Source: Sulfurimicrobium sp964384915 (GTDB lineage Bacteria > Pseudomonadota > Gammaproteobacteria > Burkholderiales > Sulfuricellaceae). Taken from it: 64,000 bases of DNA. Position 1 is the first letter of the stretch, and each line of letters begins with the position of its first letter. The notes beneath the pieces are model-generated. The model ran no database searches, was not told the origin of the DNA, and saw only the letters and a list, made by a program, of their open reading frames with translations. Positions 9,201 to 17,571 of this stretch are shown here, one piece after another. Both the position numbers and the translations under genes were made by a program. The stretch spans positions 1 through 64,000 of the forward strand of contig CAYLMA010000015.1 in NCBI GenBank assembly GCA_964384915.1, in the 5' to 3' direction.

Positions 9201-10547
9201 GATTACGAAATGTCCTTCCGCAACCGTGCAGGGGAAATCCGCATCGTTCTGATTTCGGCCGAGAATATCAACCTTGATGGCGAAACCTGCATGCTGGCTG
9301 TGCTGCACGACATCACCCAGCGCAAGCAGGAAGAACTCGAACTGATCCGTGCCAAGGACGAGGCCGAAGCAGCCAACCGGGCAAAGTCCGAATTCTTGTC
9401 GCGCATGAGCCATGAGTTGCGCACGCCCTTGAATGCGATTCTTGGTTTCGGGCAGTTGCTTGAAAGCGATGTTGAAGCGCCGCTGACACATTCTCAGCAG
9501 GAGAATGTGGAGCATATTGTCAAGGCCGGATGGCATCTGCTTGAATTGGTGAATGAAGTCCTGGATCTGGCGCGCATCGAGTCGGGCAAGATGCAGCTCA
9601 ACTTAGCGGATGTGCTGCTCAGCGACGTGGCGGAGGAATGCCGGGATCTGATTTCACCGCTGGCGGCGGAGCGTGAAATCAGCATTGACGACCAAATTTC
9701 GCTATGCAGGACTCATTTGGTGCGGACAGACCGTACCCGCCTGAAACAGGTGTTGCTCAATTTTCTTTCAAATGCGGTGAAATATAATCGACATGGCGGC
9801 CATATCGTACTTGCCTGCAACCACATGCCGGGGCGTGTGCGGATCAGCATCCGCGATACCGGAGCAGGAATTCCGGAAGCCGAGCTGGATCAGCTCTTTG
9901 TAGTGTTCAACCGTTTGGATGCCGACAAGAGCGAAATTCAGGGGACAGGCATCGGCTTGGCCGTGTCCAAGCGCCTGGTTGAATTGATGGGCGGTGAAGT
10001 GGGCGTCAGCAGCGTGGTTGGCGAGGGGACTACTTTCTGGATGGATTTGCCGGAAAGTCATTCCCAAGTTTTTGAAAATTCGGCTGATGCGCTTGAAATT
10101 GCATCAAATTATCCGGCGCCAGGCGAAGTGGACGCACTTTCTTCCGGCACCAGGCTTCGTGTGCTGTATGTTGAAGATAACCCGGCCAACCGCGCTTTGG
10201 TGAGCGACATCATCCGGCAATGGCGGCCAAACCTGGACCTGGTGTGCGAAGGCTGCGCCGAGGAAGGCTTGCAAGCCGCATTGAGTCAGCACCCCGATCT
10301 GATCCTCATGGATATCAACCTGCCCGGCCTCAGTGGGCTGGATGCGCTTGAGTTGCTGCGCGAGTTTGATGATTTGCGCGACATCCCTGTGATCGCCGTG
10401 AGCGCCGATGCCATGCCCGATCAGATTGAAAAATCCCTGCAGGCAGGTTTTCTGAACTATGTGACCAAGCCTCTCAATATCGAGCAGTTTCTTGCTGCGC
10501 TCGACCACGCCCTGAATGGCGTAAGGTCAAGGCTGGAATCGATCTGA
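6291..10547 (+). CDS. Multi-sensor hybrid histidine kinase
   Basis: Very large (1418 aa) membrane sensor kinase. Order: an N-terminal block of about seven membrane helices (residues 10-190, MASE-like); a further helix at about 190-210; a periplasmic Cache-type sensor region (about 215-450) with DRPWFQELKR; another membrane helix; HAMP; a coiled coil; PAS (about 600-720); GAF (about 730-890); a second PAS (about 900-1015); HisKA with His1041 in SRMSHELRTPLNAIL; HATPase with GTGIGLAVSKRL; and a receiver domain with Asp1341 in LILMDINLPG. No output domain, so the receiver may feed a separate phosphotransfer protein. The start ATG has only a weak ribosome site; a TTG at 6262 preceded by GGAGGAG is out of frame and ends after 12 codons. 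Ligand unknown. Confidence 0.93.
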   Translation: MPLSFHLVPRSALALLFLIAVAFAGNYFRLHLFVGAGFLFGSVATLLVLRLFGIGWGVMTGVAGAAFALLDTSNYAAVATLMVLEPLVVGLALRQRRCHNIALVDGAFWLLLGMPMMWGIVVWVMRGDLSSAWYFAMILGFNGIFNALIAALLLDYLPLHRWAGVPLDAQRVALRHLTFNLLATFLVLSAFFVIVLNGRDEVTRMESNIQWQLDDYAHEIQSHLASWSDQRQQLVSRLGAMVEKTDSIPIAYHQQSADLIKMMAGDLEAVHLGRGNGVAVASSYYGDGALNGKNLDLSDRPWFQELKRTQRPVVSDVFIGKVSHAPTLSFSVPLQEVNPSGETLMVGYVAVQMRLSEVKKLLQMHARESGINITLLDRQQSVIASTRGDLAEMARMPPGHASAPRWDAGVGMQTSGLSLQRIYEAHYVREMHVGPGNAWTLFLEIPARPYFSALQHRLVNNLALMWAGIIIAFLVASVVSRRLVQPLERLVEATTHIKARLLSDEEVRLEHSQVSEIDALVDNFNEMTLELNRSYTDLGRSNETLEQIVAARTEELTNVNQQLKQHLAERELFEVALARHAQDLEQTTAELVNQKFALDQHSIVGIADPKGRITYANDKFCEISQYSREELLGQDHRILSSGYHDPSFFRDMWATIAAGKVWRGEVCNRAKSGTLYWVDTTNVPFMDASGKPYQYVSIRTDITGLKKAEQSLLKMNRLLMALSACEELLVRADNILELLNEICHIIVHVGGYRLGWIGYRNDDADKSVEPVAMDGFDDGYLQTAYMTWEDSERGRDPVGTAIRTGRPCVLGDVNDPDFLPWREEALKRGYRSVAALPLVIKGETIGSLNVSSAEPDDFHEEELTLLQELAGNLAYGITALRMSEEKRRAAELLMQSEDRLHKAFNVSPDAISITSLVDGHFVEVNDRFMQFSGFSRNELLGKTTVDLGLCVDPARRDAMIALLNGQGMLHDYEMSFRNRAGEIRIVLISAENINLDGETCMLAVLHDITQRKQEELELIRAKDEAEAANRAKSEFLSRMSHELRTPLNAILGFGQLLESDVEAPLTHSQQENVEHIVKAGWHLLELVNEVLDLARIESGKMQLNLADVLLSDVAEECRDLISPLAAEREISIDDQISLCRTHLVRTDRTRLKQVLLNFLSNAVKYNRHGGHIVLACNHMPGRVRISIRDTGAGIPEAELDQLFVVFNRLDADKSEIQGTGIGLAVSKRLVELMGGEVGVSSVVGEGTTFWMDLPESHSQVFENSADALEIASNYPAPGEVDALSSGTRLRVLYVEDNPANRALVSDIIRQWRPNLDLVCEGCAEEGLQAALSQHPDLILMDINLPGLSGLDALELLREFDDLRDIPVIAVSADAMPDQIEKSLQAGFLNYVTKPLNIEQFLAALDHALNGVRSRLESI

Positions 10548-10550
10548 GCC

Positions 10551-11201
10551 ATGATTGCCTGGAGCAAAATCGATAGTGTGTTTCTGGATATGGACGGCAC
10601 GCTGCTGGATCTTCATTTCGACAACCATTTCTGGCTCTCGCATGTTCCCATGCGTTATGCCGAGAAGCATGGCCTGAGCCATGAAGCGGGCCGGGATGCG
10701 CTTATGCCGCGCTACCAGAAAGTGGCGGGCACGATGAACTGGTATTGCGTCGATTACTGGAGTCGTGAACTGCAGCTGGATATTGCCCGGCTCAAGGAGG
10801 AAGTCGCGCACCTAATCGCGGTGCACCCGCATGTGACGGATTTTCTGCAAGCCCTGCGTGGCGTGAATAAAAGAGTGGTGCTGGTGACCAATGCGCACCA
10901 TAAAAGCCTGGCGCTCAAAATGCAGCGTACACGCCTTGGCTTTTATTTCGATGCCGTCATCAGCGCTCACGATGTCGGCATTCCCAAGGAGCATCCGGAT
11001 TTTTGGGGAAGGCTGCAGAGCATGGAGACGTTCCTGCCCCAAGCGACACTGCTGGTGGATGACAGCTTGCCGGTGCTGCGTTCGGCGAGGGATTATGGCA
11101 TCGCGCATCTGCTGGCGGTATATCGCCCCGATACGCGCCTGCCGGACAAGGAAGTGGGGGAGTTTGCCGCGATTCGCGATTTTCGCGACATACTTCCTTG
11201 A
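10551..11201 (+). CDS. yrfG: HAD-family GMP/IMP nucleotidase, YrfG type
   Basis: Haloacid-dehalogenase superfamily phosphatase of 216 residues, close in length and motif layout to YrfG, which removes phosphate from purine monophosphates. Motif I is LDMDGTLLD near the N-terminus (nucleophile and acid aspartates), motif II is LVTNAHHKSL, the lysine of motif III is in GIPKEHPDFW and motif IV is LLVDDSLPV. It starts three bases after the stop of the sensor kinase gene, so it is probably cotranscribed, although no functional link is obvious. The substrate is inferred from family resemblance, not from the sequence alone. Confidence 0.85.
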   Translation: MIAWSKIDSVFLDMDGTLLDLHFDNHFWLSHVPMRYAEKHGLSHEAGRDALMPRYQKVAGTMNWYCVDYWSRELQLDIARLKEEVAHLIAVHPHVTDFLQALRGVNKRVVLVTNAHHKSLALKMQRTRLGFYFDAVISAHDVGIPKEHPDFWGRLQSMETFLPQATLLVDDSLPVLRSARDYGIAHLLAVYRPDTRLPDKEVGEFAAIRDFRDILP

Positions 11202-11225
11202 GCTAGTCAGCCGGCCGCTGACTGC

Positions 11226-11594
11226 TCAAAGCATCAGCGCTGCCGCGACTTTCCTTCCTTCCGCGGCGAGAATGTTGTAAGTGCGGCAGGCGGCAAAGGT
11301 GTCCATGCTTTCCAGCCCGATTCCCTGTTGCGCCAGTGCATGCAACAGACGTGGCGAGGGGAAACGCAGCCTGGGGCCGGTGCCAAGCAGCAATATTTCC
11401 AGTTCCAGTTCCGCCAGGGCACTGAAGTGCTCAGCCGTCATGACATCCGGCGCGAGCGGCTGCCAATCGGTAATGACCCGCTCGGGTAGCACGATCAGGC
11501 TGTGTTCATAACGCATGCCGTTGACTGCGACGAAGTCCGTGTCGTAGGCGGTAAACAGATTGGTATTTCTGGCGTTCTGAAGGTGAAGTTTCAT
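11226..11594 (-). CDS. Mth938-like domain protein (Xcc1710 type)
   Basis: Small protein of 122 residues of the Mth938/DUF498 fold, known from structures but with no settled biochemical role in bacteria. Recognised by the run VNGMRYEHSLIVLPE, then LELEILLLGTG and LRFPSPRLLHAL, and the end GLESMDTFAACRTYNILAAEGR. I place the start at the ATG at 11594 (MKLHLQNARN), which matches the family N-terminus; the frame stays open for 33 more codons upstream without family-like sequence. It is convergent with yrfG (24 bp apart) and divergent from alaA, so the roughly 160 bp upstream hold both promoters. Confidence 0.85.
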   Translation of the reverse strand: MKLHLQNARNTNLFTAYDTDFVAVNGMRYEHSLIVLPERVITDWQPLAPDVMTAEHFSALAELELEILLLGTGPRLRFPSPRLLHALAQQGIGLESMDTFAACRTYNILAAEGRKVAAALML

Positions 11595-11757
11595 GGTTGT
11601 TGTTCCAAATGCGGTGGAGCGTTCCAATTGCGGGGAGTGGCGCGGTCTTGTAAGATTATAACCTTTTTGGCTAAGTCCGAATGTGCCATCCATTTCGGGC
11701 CGACAGGCGCCTCAATTAGCGCGAAAATGCCGCAAACAAACCAAGGACACCGAAGAC

Positions 11758-12984
11758 GTGCAGCCCGTACTCAAATCTTCCAAGCTCAATAATGTCTGCT
11801 ACGACATCCGTGGCCCGGTGCTGGCGCGCGCGCGGCAGATGGAGGAAGACGGGCACCGCGTGATCAAGCTGAATATCGGCAACCCCGCGCAGTTCGGTTT
11901 CGAGACGCCGGAAGAAATCGTGCACGATGTCATCATCAATCTTCCCAACGCTTCCGGCTACACCGATTCAAAAGGGCTGTTCGCCGCGCGCAAGGCGGTG
12001 ATGCACTATACCCAGCAGAAGAACATCCGCGATGTGCAGATCGAAGACATCTACATCGGCAACGGCGTATCCGAACTGATCGTGATGGCGATGCAGGCGC
12101 TGCTCAACAATGGCGAGGAAGTGTTGCTGCCGATGCCGGATTACCCCCTGTGGACCGCTGCGGTCACACTTGCCGGCGGTACACCACGCCATTACGTGTG
12201 CGACGAGTCGGCGGGCTGGCTGCCTGATCTGGACGATATTCGCGGCAAAATCACGCCCAAGACCCGTGCCATCGTGCTGATCAATCCCAACAATCCGACT
12301 GGCGCCCTGTATCCGGTTGAATTGCTGCAGGAAGTAGTGGAGATCGCGCGCCAGCACCAGCTCATCGTCTATTCCGACGAGATCTACGACAAGGTGCTGT
12401 ATGACGGGGCGCAGCATACTTCCATCGCGTCCCTGGCGGACGACGTGCTGTTCGTCACCTTCAACGGCTTGTCGAAAAACTACCGCGCAGCGGGCTACCG
12501 TGCCGGCTGGCTGGTGGTGTCCGGTGAAAAACGCCATGCACGGGATTATATCGAGGGGCTCACCATGCTGGCCTCGATGCGCCTGTGCTCCAATGCGCCG
12601 GCGCAATACGCCATTCAGACCGCGCTCGGCGGCTATCAGAGCATTGACGACCTGGTGGCGCCAACTGGACGTCTATGCCGCCAGCGCGATCTGGCCTGGG
12701 AGATGCTGACCGCTATTCCCGGCGTCACCTGCGTGAAGCCGCAGGGGGCGATGTATCTGTTCCCGCGCCTCGATCCGAAAATGTACCCGATCGACAACGA
12801 CCAGGAATTCATCCTCGAATTGCTGCTGGAAGAAAAAGTCTTGCTGGTGCAGGGCAGCGGCTTCAACTGGCCGACGCCGGACCATTTCCGCGTAGTCTTC
12901 CTGCCCAACCTGGACGACCTGCAGGAAGCCATTGGCCGCATCGCGCGCTTCCTGGAGCATTACCGCAAGCAGCATGGTTCCTGA
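11758..12984 (+). CDS. alaA: Alanine/glutamate-pyruvate aminotransferase AlaA
   Basis: Fold-type I PLP enzyme that interconverts pyruvate plus glutamate and alanine plus 2-oxoglutarate. The 408 residues follow the AlaA (YfbQ) pattern closely: KSSKLNNVCYDIRGPVL at the start, LNIGNPAQFGF, INPNNPTGALYP, YSDEIYDKVLYD, and the PLP lysine Lys240 in FNGLSKNYRAAGYRAGW. The start is taken as the GTG at 11758, because the family N-terminus begins there and no in-frame ATG lies close by; the frame is open upstream to 11683 but that part is not family-like. In many beta- and gammaproteobacteria this gene precedes hom and thrC, as it does here, suggesting amino-acid pathway linkage. Confidence 0.93.
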   Translation: MQPVLKSSKLNNVCYDIRGPVLARARQMEEDGHRVIKLNIGNPAQFGFETPEEIVHDVIINLPNASGYTDSKGLFAARKAVMHYTQQKNIRDVQIEDIYIGNGVSELIVMAMQALLNNGEEVLLPMPDYPLWTAAVTLAGGTPRHYVCDESAGWLPDLDDIRGKITPKTRAIVLINPNNPTGALYPVELLQEVVEIARQHQLIVYSDEIYDKVLYDGAQHTSIASLADDVLFVTFNGLSKNYRAAGYRAGWLVVSGEKRHARDYIEGLTMLASMRLCSNAPAQYAIQTALGGYQSIDDLVAPTGRLCRQRDLAWEMLTAIPGVTCVKPQGAMYLFPRLDPKMYPIDNDQEFILELLLEEKVLLVQGSGFNWPTPDHFRVVFLPNLDDLQEAIGRIARFLEHYRKQHGS

Positions 12985-12993
12985 ATAATCTCC

Positions 12994-13040
12994 TGTAGGT
13001 CGGCATTCTGCCGACATGTCGGGCTGAAGCCCGACCTACG
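12994..13040. repeat. REP-like double hairpin, GTAGGTCGG family, copy 1
   Basis: A 47-bp palindromic unit between alaA and hom. It holds two adjacent hairpins: GTCGGCA facing TGCCGAC, and GTCGGGCT facing AGCCCGAC, enclosed by outer GTAGGT/ACCTAC arms. The same unit recurs at 34618-34664 with only the first loop changed, and a shorter relative lies at 35595-35622. Such extragenic palindromes are common in proteobacteria and may stabilise transcripts or attenuate read-through. Confidence 0.85.
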
Positions 13041-13077
13041 GACTGTGTTTAATCTAGTAACGGAATTAATAAGGCAT

Positions 13078-14391
13078 ATGAAACCCATCAACGTAGGACT
13101 GTTAGGACTCGGCACCGTCGGCGGCGGCACGCTGACTGTATTGCGCCGCAATGCCGGAGAAATCACCCGCCGCGCCGGACGCGAAATTCGCGTTACCATG
13201 GCGGCGGTGCGCGACCTGGAAAAAGCGCGCAAATTTGCCGGCAATGAACTGGCTATCACCACCAACCCCATGGACGTGGTGGACAACCCTGATGTCGATA
13301 TCGTGGTGGAACTGATCGGCGGCTATACCCTGGCCAAGGACTTGGTGCTCAAGGCTATCGCCAACGGCAAGCACGTGGTGACCGCCAACAAGGCCTTGAT
13401 GGCAGTGCACGGCAACGAGATTTTCAAGGCGGCCCAGGACAAAGGCGTGATCGTGGCATTCGAAGCCGCGGTTGCAGGCGGCATCCCGGTCATCAAGGCG
13501 CTGCGCGAGGGCTTGTCCGCCAACCGCATCGAGTGGATTGCCGGCATCATCAACGGCACCACCAACTTCATCCTCTCAGAGATGCGCGACAAGGGCCTGG
13601 CCTTCGACACCGTGCTGAAACAGGCGCAGGAACTCGGCTACGCCGAGGCCGACCCGACCTTCGACATCGAGGGCATCGATGCCGCCCACAAGCTGATGAT
13701 CATGTCCGCCATCGGTTTCGGCATTCCAATGCAATTCGACAAGGCCTACACCGAAGGCATCAGCAAGCTCACCAAGGAAGACATTTCCTACGCCGAGCAA
13801 CTGGGCTACCGCATCAAATTGCTGGGCATCACCAAGCGCACCGACAAGGGCATAGAACTGCGCGTGCATCCTTGCCTGATCCCCGCCAACCGCCTGATCG
13901 CCAATGTCGAAGGCGTGATGAATGCGGTGCTTGTGAAGGGCGATGCTGTGGGTGTGACCATGTATTATGGCCGCGGTGCCGGTGCCGAGCCGACTGCCTC
14001 TGCCGTGGTGGCGGACCTGGTGGACGTGACCCGGATGCTGACATCCGATCCGGAAAATCGCGTGCCGCATCTGGCGTTCCAGCCGGATGCGCTTTCCAGC
14101 GCACCTATTCTGCCCATTGAAGAAGTTCACACCTCCTACTATCTGCGCCTCAAGGCACTCGACAAGCCGGGCGTGCTGGCCGATGTGACGCGTATCCTGG
14201 CCGACCTGGGCATCTCCATCGACGCCATGATCCAGAAGGAACCGAGGGAAGGGGAAGAACAGGTGGACGTGATCCTGCTTACCCATCTGACGGTTGAAAA
14301 GGCCATTAACCAGGCGATTGCAAAAATCGAGGCGCTGCCGACCATTGCCGACAAGGTGACGCGCATCCGGCTGGAAGAACTCAACGCTTGA
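13078..14391 (+). CDS. hom: Homoserine dehydrogenase
   Basis: Reduces aspartate semialdehyde to homoserine with NAD(P)H, the branch point to threonine and methionine. The 437 residues begin with the nucleotide-binding motif GLLGLGTVGGGT, carry the catalytic region VEAAVAGGIPVIKALREGL and NGTTNFILSEM, and end in an ACT domain (YYLRLKALDKPGVLADVTRIL) that normally confers feedback control by threonine. The ATG at 13078 is used because the family start MKPINVGLLG begins there; the eleven codons before it are not conserved. It is 82 bp upstream of thrC with a repeat hairpin between them. Confidence 0.97.
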   Translation: MKPINVGLLGLGTVGGGTLTVLRRNAGEITRRAGREIRVTMAAVRDLEKARKFAGNELAITTNPMDVVDNPDVDIVVELIGGYTLAKDLVLKAIANGKHVVTANKALMAVHGNEIFKAAQDKGVIVAFEAAVAGGIPVIKALREGLSANRIEWIAGIINGTTNFILSEMRDKGLAFDTVLKQAQELGYAEADPTFDIEGIDAAHKLMIMSAIGFGIPMQFDKAYTEGISKLTKEDISYAEQLGYRIKLLGITKRTDKGIELRVHPCLIPANRLIANVEGVMNAVLVKGDAVGVTMYYGRGAGAEPTASAVVADLVDVTRMLTSDPENRVPHLAFQPDALSSAPILPIEEVHTSYYLRLKALDKPGVLADVTRILADLGISIDAMIQKEPREGEEQVDVILLTHLTVEKAINQAIAKIEALPTIADKVTRIRLEELNA

Positions 14392-14396
14392 TTTAT

Positions 14397-14455
14397 GTAG
14401 GGTGGGGTAGCCGTAACCCACCGTTGATGGCGGGTTGCTAGATGCGAACCCACCC
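14397..14455. repeat. Palindromic repeat, GTAGGGTGGG family
   Basis: Between hom and thrC there is a stretch with two imperfect hairpins: GGTGGG paired with CCCACC around 14400-14422, and CGGGTT paired with AACCCA around 14429-14452. It resembles widespread extragenic palindromes that begin GTAGGGTGGG. It ends just before the ribosome site of thrC, so folding could affect read-through from hom or thrC translation. Confidence 0.6.
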
Positions 14456-14473
14456 ATGCGAGGCATGAAGACC

Positions 14474-15877
14474 ATGAAATATTTGAGCACCCGAGGCGGC
14501 ATGCCGCCCAAGACTTTTACTGAAATCCTGCTTGGCGGCCTCGCCACCGACGGCGGGCTGACCATTCCCGATGCCTATCCCAAGCTGGGCAAGGATGAAT
14601 TGGCAGCCATGCGCGGCATGAACTACCGCGATCTGGCGTTCGAGGTGATACGCCGCTTTGCCGACGATATTCCCGCTGCCGATCTCAGGGCGATTGTCGA
14701 TAAAACCTATACTGCCGAAATATTCCGCAGCGAAGACATCACGCCGGTCAAAACGCTGGAGCCGGGCTTGCATATCCTCGGATTGTCCAATGGCCCGACG
14801 CTGGCCTTCAAGGACGTGGCGATGCAATTGCTCGGCAACCTGTTCGAGTATGTGCTGGAACAGGAAAATGCCGAGATCAACATCCTTGGCGCGACCTCGG
14901 GTGACACCGGCAGCGCGGCGGAATACGCCATGCGCGGCAAGCAGCGGGTGAAGGTGTTCATGCTCTCGCCGCTGGGAAAGATGAGCCCGTTCCAGACGGC
15001 GCAAATGTTCTCGCTGCAGGAGCCGAATATTTTCAATATCGCCGTAAAGGGCGTGTTCGACGACTGCCAGGACATTGTCAAGGCGGTTTCCAACGACCTG
15101 GAATTCAAGGCGCAGCACAAGATCGGCGCGGTCAATTCGATCAACTGGGCGCGCGTGACAGCCCAGGTGGTGTATTACTTCAAGGCCTATTTTGCGGTCA
15201 CCAGAAGCAACGAAGAGGAAGTGTCGTTCTCGGTGCCTTCGGGCAATTTCGGCAATGTCTGCGCCGGCCACATCGCCAAACAGATGGGCTTGCCGATTCG
15301 TAAGCTGATCGTCGCCACCAACGAAAATGACGTGCTGGACGAGTTCTTCCGCACTGGGGCATACCGCCCGCGCCCTGAGACGCAGCACACCAGCAGCCCC
15401 TCGATGGATATTTCCAAGGCGTCCAATTTCGAGCGCTTTGTCTATGACCTGGTGGGCCGCGACCCGGCTGTGATCAAGGAGCTGTGGCAGAAAGTGGATG
15501 GCGGCGGCAGTTTCGACCTGTCCGCAACCCCTTATTTTGCACGGGTAAAGGATTTCGGTTTTACCTCCGGCGAGAGCAGCCACGCCGACCGCCTCGAAAC
15601 CATACGCCACATCTACCAGAAATATGGCGTGATGATCGACACCCATACCGCCGATGGCGTCAAGGTGGGCCTGGAGCACCGCGAAGCAGGCATTCCGCTG
15701 ATTTGCCTGGAAACCGCATTGCCTGCCAAGTTCGACGAGACCATACGCGAGGCCTTGGGTCGCCATGCCGAGCGTCCGTCCGAACTGGCTGACCTTGAAA
15801 AACGGCCACAGCGCTACGAAGTAATGGATTCAAGTGCCGATGCGGTGAAGCGTTTTATCGTCGCCCATTCCGGCTAA
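14474..15877 (+). CDS. thrC: Threonine synthase
   Basis: PLP enzyme that turns O-phosphohomoserine into threonine. The 467-residue length and the N-terminus MKYLSTRGG place it in the long class of threonine synthases. The PLP lysine is Lys113 in PTLAFKDVAMQLLG; the phosphate-binding loop GATSGDTGSAAEYAMRGK and SVPSGNFGNVCAGH are intact. The start at 14474 agrees with the family; ATG codons at 14465 and 14456 are alternatives. It completes the hom-thrC unit begun upstream and is followed 28 bp later by the DsrE-like gene. Confidence 0.97.
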   Translation: MKYLSTRGGMPPKTFTEILLGGLATDGGLTIPDAYPKLGKDELAAMRGMNYRDLAFEVIRRFADDIPAADLRAIVDKTYTAEIFRSEDITPVKTLEPGLHILGLSNGPTLAFKDVAMQLLGNLFEYVLEQENAEINILGATSGDTGSAAEYAMRGKQRVKVFMLSPLGKMSPFQTAQMFSLQEPNIFNIAVKGVFDDCQDIVKAVSNDLEFKAQHKIGAVNSINWARVTAQVVYYFKAYFAVTRSNEEEVSFSVPSGNFGNVCAGHIAKQMGLPIRKLIVATNENDVLDEFFRTGAYRPRPETQHTSSPSMDISKASNFERFVYDLVGRDPAVIKELWQKVDGGGSFDLSATPYFARVKDFGFTSGESSHADRLETIRHIYQKYGVMIDTHTADGVKVGLEHREAGIPLICLETALPAKFDETIREALGRHAERPSELADLEKRPQRYEVMDSSADAVKRFIVAHSG

Positions 15878-15905
15878 GCTTTCTTCATAAAGGGTCGAGG
15901 TAAAT

Positions 15906-16283
15906 TTGGCAGAAAAACTGGTCATGATGCTGCTCACACCGGACCCGGACAAGCCCCACACCTGCGGCTCTCCATTTTTCCAGGCTGCCTGCGCGGCAGC
16001 CATGGATGTCGAGGTGGAGGTCTATTTTGCCAGCCGCGCCGCACGCCTGCTGGTCAAGGGCGTGGCGGAGCGGATCTACCCCAGCGATAACGCCTCCAAG
16101 ACCGTATATGAATTCATGCAGGATGCTGCCGGCAACGGTGCCAAGTTCTTCGTTTGCGGCGGTGCGGTGGATGCCCTGGGCGCCTCGGTAAACGAGTTGA
16201 TTCCGGAATGCAACGGTATTTCCGGCGTTACCGCCTACATCGGGCGGGTGATGGATGACGAGTGGAAGTCGATCAGTTACTGA
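15906..16283 (+). CDS. DsrE/DsrF-like family protein
   Basis: Small cytoplasmic protein of 125 residues with a DsrE-type fold, seen from MLLTPDPDKP near the start, the EVEVYFASRAARLL strand-helix unit and KFFVCGGAVDALG. Members of the family include sulfur-relay subunits, but many are uncharacterised and are called peroxiredoxin-like; nothing here proves sulfur transfer. Cysteines occur at CGS, ACAA, VCGG and ECNG. It uses a TTG start at 15906 with GAGG about seven bases upstream. Its last 11 bases overlap the convergent hpnE gene. Confidence 0.8.
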   Translation: MAEKLVMMLLTPDPDKPHTCGSPFFQAACAAAMDVEVEVYFASRAARLLVKGVAERIYPSDNASKTVYEFMQDAAGNGAKFFVCGGAVDALGASVNELIPECNGISGVTAYIGRVMDDEWKSISY

Positions 16284-17571
16284 TCGATCCTGAAATCAGC
16301 TCCGCGCATTTCACCCCGCTGCGCACCGCGCTCTCGATGGTGGCCGGGTAGTCACTCGCGGTATAGTCACCTGCAAGGTAGAAATTTCTCAGGCCGGTTT
16401 TCTGATCCGGACGCTCCGTCCCGACCGCGCAGGCAAAAGTCGCGCGTTTTTCCACGATCACCTTGTGCCAGAGCGGTTCGGGCAACTCGAAAACCTGTGC
16501 CAACTCGGCTGTGATCCGGGCTGCCATCTGCTCCGCCGGAATGTGCTGCCAGGCGCCTTCTGTGCTGATGATGACCGCCAGCAAGCCCGGTATGCCATGT
16601 GTCCGGCCATGATCAAACACCCATTGCGCCCATCCGCCGCTCAAACCCAGCATGGGGTGCGGCAGCCCTACCTGTTCCGGATATTGCAGATAAATCGTGG
16701 CGATGGGCTGGTAGGAAAATTTCTGGATCAATCCGGCTGCCGCTGCAAGTTCGGGAAGTGCGGAAATCAGCGGCAGGGCGTGCTGAGGCGCCGTAGCGCA
16801 GATGATATGGCTGAAGTTTTCAGATCCGTCTGCCCAGTGCAGAGTGAATCCCTGATCAGCGGCTTCAATCTGCCTGATGCGGCAGCCGGTCAGGATGTTC
16901 CCGCCCCGGTTTCGGATATGGTTTGCAGCGGCATCAGGCAGCAAGGCTGACAGATCGACACGTGGCAGCACCATGTCGCTGTCGCTACGCGCGTGGCTGA
17001 AGCTGTCGCGCAACACATTCAGGAAAACCTGTGCGGAAGCCTGATCCATGGGGGTGTTGAGCGCAGCCAGGCACAGCGGCTCCCACAGCAGGCGGCCGAT
17101 ATTGCCGTCCTGGCCGTGCCGGGCCAGCAGGCTGGCTACGCTGGTGTCCTGTTCCAGGCGAAAACCCGTGAGCCTGAGCCTGATGGCAAAGCGGATGGCG
17201 GAAAGGCGCTCGCCGAACGGCAGCCCCTGTGCATTCAGCAATCCTAGCAGCAGGTGGAGCGGGGCAGGCAGGGCAGGGGCCCTGAGCGCGAACCGGCCGG
17301 GCACGGAAAGTGCCAGCGGCAGCCGTAGTACAGCATCTCGCACACCGATGCTGTCTATCAGGCTCAGTGTTTCGTGGTAGGCGCCAAGCAGAATATGCTG
17401 GCCATTATCCAGCCTGGCCCCACGGTAATCGACACTGCGCGCGCGGCCACCCAGTATCATGCCCGCTTCAAACAAGGTTACGGGGATGCCGCTTTCTGCA
17501 AGCCGGAGTGCTGCGGCGATACCGGCATAGCCGGCGCCGATGACAGCGACCTGCTTTAGCCCTTCAGCCAT
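16273..17571 (-). CDS. hpnE: Hydroxysqualene dehydroxylase HpnE
   Basis: FAD-dependent enzyme that reduces hydroxysqualene to squalene, the last step of the HpnCDE route. The 432 residues open with the dinucleotide-binding motif VIGAGYAGIAAALRLAESG followed by LFEAG and GGRARS; the C-terminal FAD motif is NFYLAGDYTASDYPATIESAVRSG. The start is placed at the ATG at 17571, which overlaps the end of hpnD by 16 bases and sits just before the first beta strand; the frame stays open 22 codons further. Gene order hpnC-hpnD-hpnE with overlaps indicates one operon. Confidence 0.92.
   Translation of the reverse strand: MAEGLKQVAVIGAGYAGIAAALRLAESGIPVTLFEAGMILGGRARSVDYRGARLDNGQHILLGAYHETLSLIDSIGVRDAVLRLPLALSVPGRFALRAPALPAPLHLLLGLLNAQGLPFGERLSAIRFAIRLRLTGFRLEQDTSVASLLARHGQDGNIGRLLWEPLCLAALNTPMDQASAQVFLNVLRDSFSHARSDSDMVLPRVDLSALLPDAAANHIRNRGGNILTGCRIRQIEAADQGFTLHWADGSENFSHIICATAPQHALPLISALPELAAAAGLIQKFSYQPIATIYLQYPEQVGLPHPMLGLSGGWAQWVFDHGRTHGIPGLLAVIISTEGAWQHIPAEQMAARITAELAQVFELPEPLWHKVIVEKRATFACAVGTERPDQKTGLRNFYLAGDYTASDYPATIESAVRSGVKCAELISGSISN

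Noticed and set aside
14438..15766. 442-codon minus-strand frame
   Set aside because: Antisense of thrC; composition typical of a shadow in GC-rich sequence.
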